Assembly: GCA_032622095.1 (NCBI GenBank)
Contig: CP136062.1
Span: forward strand, 53,611,849-53,675,848
DNA from: Siphonodentalium dalli
Taxonomy: Eukaryota > Mollusca > Scaphopoda > Gadilida > Siphonodentaliidae
Direction of reading: 5' to 3'
Length of the DNA: 64,000 bases
Made by a program: the position numbers and the translations under genes. Each line of letters opens with the position of its first letter. Within the stretch, counting starts at the first letter, position 1. The notes beneath the pieces were generated by a model. It did not search any database. It had not been told where the DNA came from and worked only from the letters and a program-made list of their open reading frames with translations. This document shows positions 59,911 to 64,000 of this stretch, piece by piece.

Positions 59911-61576
59911 GATATGGGTACACTATGTAGAATATTTCTTTGTCGCTCTTTTATGGATGTGCATAATTCAGGGATGTGGCTAGAGGGTCTTCGCTGGGGG
60001 GGGGGGGGTGTCCACCTTGGGAATTTCCAACTGCACCCCGCCCCCTTGAGTCGGAATCACACCAACACAACTTTTTGCATAAATCCATTTGCACCCCCCC
60101 CCCCCTCTTGAGTCGGAATCACACCAACACAACTTTTTGCATAATTCCATTTGCACCCCCCCTTGTACCTCATGCTCAGGCCTAATTTTCTGCTTCTATT
60201 TTCCCAATATGAGAACATTAAGATATTTTAACCTGAAAATTTCCCCCAAAAAAACAACTAGTGATCTAATTCCAGACAAATGCACACAGCTACCGACAAC
60301 AGACCAGGAAACACCGGGCCGACCATGGTTGTTCGGCCCGGTGTGAGAAAATTTTGAAAACTATACAAGAAAATCGCAAATCCTAGCATCTAGACTGGCC
60401 TCAACTGAAGCTTTCCTAGTGTTGGAAATTTCAAACCTCATGCTCCCCCTCAGGTTGGAAAATTCTTCAACTGATGACCATTTATGTCTACAAGTTTGAC
60501 CAAATGTAGTAAAATATTGTTTTGCTAAACTAATTAGCAGTTTTGTATTGGCCATGTGGATGGGGCAATGACACACCGGGCCGACCATGGTTCGGCCCGG
60601 TGTGCGAAAAATTTTGAAATCTGAACAAGAAAATCGCAAAATCCTAACATCTAGACTAGCCTCAAGCCTTCCTACTGTTGGAAATTTCAAACCCTACACC
60701 CCCACTTAGGTTGGAAAATTTCCAACTGATGACAATTCCAATGACAATGTTGACCAATTGTATGACAATATTGTTTTCTTAAATTAACTAGAAGTTTTTG
60801 ACTGGCCACGGGGGAGGGACCAGCACACAAGCTTTCCAAGTGTTGGAATTTTCCAACCTGTCACCCCCCTAAGGTTGGAAAATTTCCAACTGATGACCAT
60901 TTCTGTCAAATTGTTTTTACCAAAAATAGGAACATATGCAAATATTGGTCGAAAAACAGTAAATTCCCCCCAATAAATTGTTTTATAATCAAACTACAAG
61001 AACATTTTCAACCTATTGTTGGTGTGAAATTTCGCTGTGGCAGGTATGAAATTTCCAACTATTGAAAATATAGCTCTCTGCTGGGGGGGGGGGGGTGAGA
61101 CACCCCCACACACCCCCCTCTAGCCACATCCCTGTGTGCATTGTCATACATATCAAATAGTTGCATATGTTGGCTCGTTGCACATCGTCCCATATCGCCT
61201 TGGATGGGCGCAAACCTCTATTTATTTTGTTCTGTCAGTTTCAGATAAACCGGTGGATCGATCCAAATACGTGTGATTTACTATTTATTGAGAGATGCTG
61301 AGTTACGGTGTTAGATAGCATGCACGGATATGAGATCATATGTCATTGATATTAAATATAAAGTTACACGCATGAGATATAATCTTCTGTTGTCGGAGTG
61401 AAACTGAAGACGAAAAATAAGTCAACCGAATGCACTGTTATACACATGTTCTATATTTACATATAATCGTAGTGCTTATACACGAGTTATATTAACATAC
61501 GCATATCAATAGCATTGCTGTGACGTGGAAGCATAACCATAAAACTATTAGTATTAATAAGGAATATACATAATTA
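59911..61576 (+). repeat. ~480-bp tandem duplication, copy A (split by the hAT-like element)
   Basis: Copy A is 59911-59968 plus 61135-61576, matching 61577-62060. Shared markers include 'tatttctttgtcgctctttta', 'gtcatacatatcaaat', 'gatagcatgcacggatatga', 'gttgtcggagtgaaactg' and 'aacatacgcatatcaat'. The split point is exactly where the hAT-like element begins and ends. Confidence 0.8.
59969..61134 (-). mobile_element. Non-autonomous hAT-like DNA transposon, copy 2 (inverted)
   Basis: Starts CAGGGATGTGGCTAGAGGG and ends CCTCTAGCCACATCCCTG, 1166 bp, and reads as the reverse complement of the element at 19769-20980 across its length. Differences include fewer units of the G-run tandem segment and small indels. 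The target duplication is imperfect: TGTGCATA lies 3 bases before the left end and TGTGCATT directly follows the right end. The paralogous empty site at 61577-62060 confirms the insertion. It has no transposase. Confidence 0.85.
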
Positions 61577-62060
61577 TATGGGCACACTGCGTGGAACATT
61601 TCTTTGTCGCTCTTTTAGGGGTCGGTCTACATTGTGCACTGTCATACATATCAAATGGCTGCTTCTGTTGGCTCATTGCACATTGTCCCATATCGCATTG
61701 GATGGGCGCAAGCATCTATTTATTTTGTTCTGTGAGTTTCAGACAAATTGTATCGATCCATATACGTGTGAGTTACTATTTATTGAGAGACGCTGAGTTA
61801 CCGGTGTTAGATAGCATGCACGGATATGAGATCATATGTCATTGACATTCAATATAAAGTAACACGCATGAGATTTTTTGTTGTCGGAGTGAAACTGAAG
61901 ACGAAAAGAAGTCAACCGAATGCACTGTTATACATACGTTCTATCTTTGCATATATCGTAGAGCTTATGCAAATAGTACAGTAACATACGCATATCAATT
62001 GCATTGATGTGACAAGGAAGCATAACCATAGAAATATTATTATAAAAATGTATACACATA
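61577..62060 (+). repeat. ~480-bp tandem duplication, copy B (empty site)
   Basis: Uninterrupted partner of copy A, diverged by scattered substitutions and indels. Around 61617-61650 it reads continuously where copy A carries the hAT-like insertion. Confidence 0.8.
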
Positions 62061-63999
62061 ACTATATCCGTTAGTAATCCATGACCTCATGCGGGGAATA
62101 TATCCACAGTGTTGGACCGGCATAGAATCTGACCTCGCGTGTATACGGACTTCGGAATATCGGGCCTTTGTGTCGGACTTTTGTAGCATTTGGTTTTCGA
62201 AATATAGTACCTTCGTGGTATTGGGTCTTCGTAATATGGGATACCGGGTCTACACAATATATGACTTTATAATTGGTGATATTTGGTCTTCGTACAAAAA
62301 ACGTCAGACTATTGTACACTCGGATTATCGGTCGTTACTCGTTAGTAATAAATGGACGACATTTGATATATTACAGAGGGGCTACTTGTTTTGTTCATCC
62401 CTTTTGGAAAAAATGTGGGTTATTTCTGACGGACCCAGCTATCTACGCACGTGCTATTAACGGATCACGTGACATGTTAAGTCAGAACTCGTAATTGACT
62501 TGATTGTTTCAACAAATATGTGATTGTTCTGATACCTAGATGAGAGGACATATTTTCAGAAAACCGTTTATCCAAATGGAAATGGGTGTGAAGCAGGTAA
62601 ATTTTAAATCATATGTTCTAAATTTCTGTTTACTTTTTACAAATTATTATGGGAAAACAGTAATATACTATTTATTGCTGCGATATTTTTTATAGCTAGC
62701 AGGGTGGCCCGACGTTGAGCATGTTAAAGTGCTATGGAACCATCCGCTATGGACATCTGATGAGAACAGAGAATGCTCTTGTTCAAATTGGTCATTCTCA
62801 TTACTGTTATAACCAAATGGGCACAGGCCATTTGAAGAATTAGGTCCCCGAGGGTAAATTTCGTGACGCTATCCCGCACGGTGAGCTAGCATCACCGAAT
62901 TCACAATCTGGGGACCTCGTTCTGCATGGTCTCATCTGACATGAGATATAGACTCAGATTGCAGTTCCCAAATGGATAATATTTGATTATTCCATTATAT
63001 GTCTTATAAGTGCTGAGTATGGTCGTTCTTTGATGGTGCGGTTTGGCATATTTAAGTTACGTTGTAGGAAACAAAGGATTTTGTTGGCTTTGTTGCGGTG
63101 TTTTTTACGTGTTCACCATTGGTTCTCTACACCTGATTTTTGGTGATACATTCCGTTTTGTGAAGTAGGCTGTTGGTGTAGGTTCAGCTTTTGGGGATGA
63201 TGCGTCCCCAGGTGGTCCTATGCCCAAGCTAGTTGGAGATTGGCTGATGTTGTGGGAGGATATGAAGGATCTTGATGACATAGAGTTAAAGAAAGTGCTC
63301 ATCTTGGTTGTCTGTGACCTATGTGTTGCAGGCGCCACACGGAAACTCTATTGTGTGAGTTGTTGTGGGCAGGGGGCGGCTGCTGTTGATGGACCTGGAT
63401 TTAGTTCGATGTCAGCAGCTTGAGCAAGTAAGATCTATACCACATTTGAAGGGATGTTTTGTGGTACAGGGGGCTTTCTTACTATGTGAAAGGAATTTAC
63501 TTTGAAGTCGGCTAAAACGAGTAATGAAATTACAATGGGCAATTAATGGAATGACCGGGCGTACATTCAGCGTAAATACTCCCGAGTACGCTGGCTACAC
63601 CAACTAATTTCGAGCGTATTGTAATATGACGTCACCTTCCGTGAAAAGATCGGTTGTCAACTGAGAAAGCACATGGGAAATATTTATGTAATGGATCAAA
63701 TGAATTTAATTTTTAATAATTTGTCACAATTATGAAATATAGAATTCAGATATATATAATTCAATTGAATGACAGTTACAATTATTCGTCCAAAGTTTTA
63801 GATTCTTAAAACTCAAGGTTGTTATCAAATTAGGTAATTTGTTTGTTTGTTAAAAGTCGAAATTCTCCTCAGTTTCTTTGTAAATATCAGATATTCTTGC
63901 TCATTTACTTCGACATGCCCACTGTGAGTTTTGTCAAATTTCCTGAGTAACAAAATAAGTTTTGTTTGCAGTTATAACTATGCTATTTTTAGATTACTC
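62061..63999. other. Terminal region, no gene supported
   Basis: 62140-62345 contains irregular 'cttcgg', 'cttcgtaat' and 'ttcggaat' words, an inverted relative of 59776-59895. At about 63110-63425 the base composition rises and both strands have open frames of 67-77 codons (plus 63220-63423; minus 63338-63105). The minus frame is Ser/Pro-rich and the plus frame contains an acidic LWEDMKDLDDIELKK run. I recognise neither. One could be an exon or part of an old mobile element. Confidence 0.3.
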
Positions 64000-64000
64000 C

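Noticed and set aside
63105-63423. Overlapping frames on both strands near the end
   Set aside because: Codon-like composition rises here, but neither translation resembles a family I know. Kept only as a note.

Overview
The window is an AT-rich, gene-poor stretch of eukaryotic nuclear DNA, most likely from a marine lophotrochozoan and probably a mollusc. Four things point there: bivalve-type LINE C-terminal ends; a tandem-core repeat element built like the bivalve 'pearl' elements; the palindromic octamer TACATGTA at least 17 times; and an exon resembling a membrane-anchor module I recall from mollusc predicted glycoproteins. No search could be run, so the species is not claimed. Almost everything recognisable is mobile or tandemly repeated DNA. 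I see no complete host gene.

Layout. 1-0.6 kb: 3' end of a LINE. 0.6-6 kb: diverged dispersed repeats, then a 1.43-kb sequence present twice in tandem. 6.1 kb: a CA microsatellite. 7.66-14.8 kb: a GC-rich satellite of about 138-bp monomers with a 2.1-2.3 kb higher-order period. 14.8-18.1 kb: a second array of about 790-bp units that carries inverted pieces of the first satellite's monomer. 19.77-20.98 kb: a hAT-like non-autonomous DNA element with 19-bp terminal repeats and a perfect 8-bp target duplication. 24.5 kb: a foldback element. 26.9-28.2 kb: three 242-bp tandem copies plus a partial one, separated from it by a 240-bp MITE. 29-31.5 kb: a minisatellite interrupted by a tRNA-derived SINE and an 11-unit, ~160-bp core-repeat element.

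35.06-45.04 kb holds a full-length Ty3/gypsy LTR retrotransposon. Its 1156-bp LTRs look identical by eye, so the insertion is young. Gag and Pol overlap in the -1 frame at a textbook frameshift signal: slippery A AAA AAC, gag stop, 6-nt spacer, perfect 10-bp hairpin. Gag has a second -1 break upstream, so the copy is either lightly damaged or wrongly called in a T run. 46.9-53 kb is a decayed two-ORF LINE on the minus strand.

Minus-strand open stretches at 53.06-53.63, 56.5-56.9 and 57.8-59.1 kb may be exons of one host gene for a mucin-like, single-pass membrane glycoprotein: threonine-rich stalks followed by a Cys-x-Cys, charged helix and transmembrane module. LINE fragments and a long-TIR MITE with nested hairpins (55.47-55.93 kb) would then lie in its introns. 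59.9-62.1 kb is a ~480-bp tandem duplication; one copy is split by a second hAT-like element, inverted relative to the one at 19.8 kb, and the other is a paralogous empty site. The last 1.6 kb holds nothing I can name.
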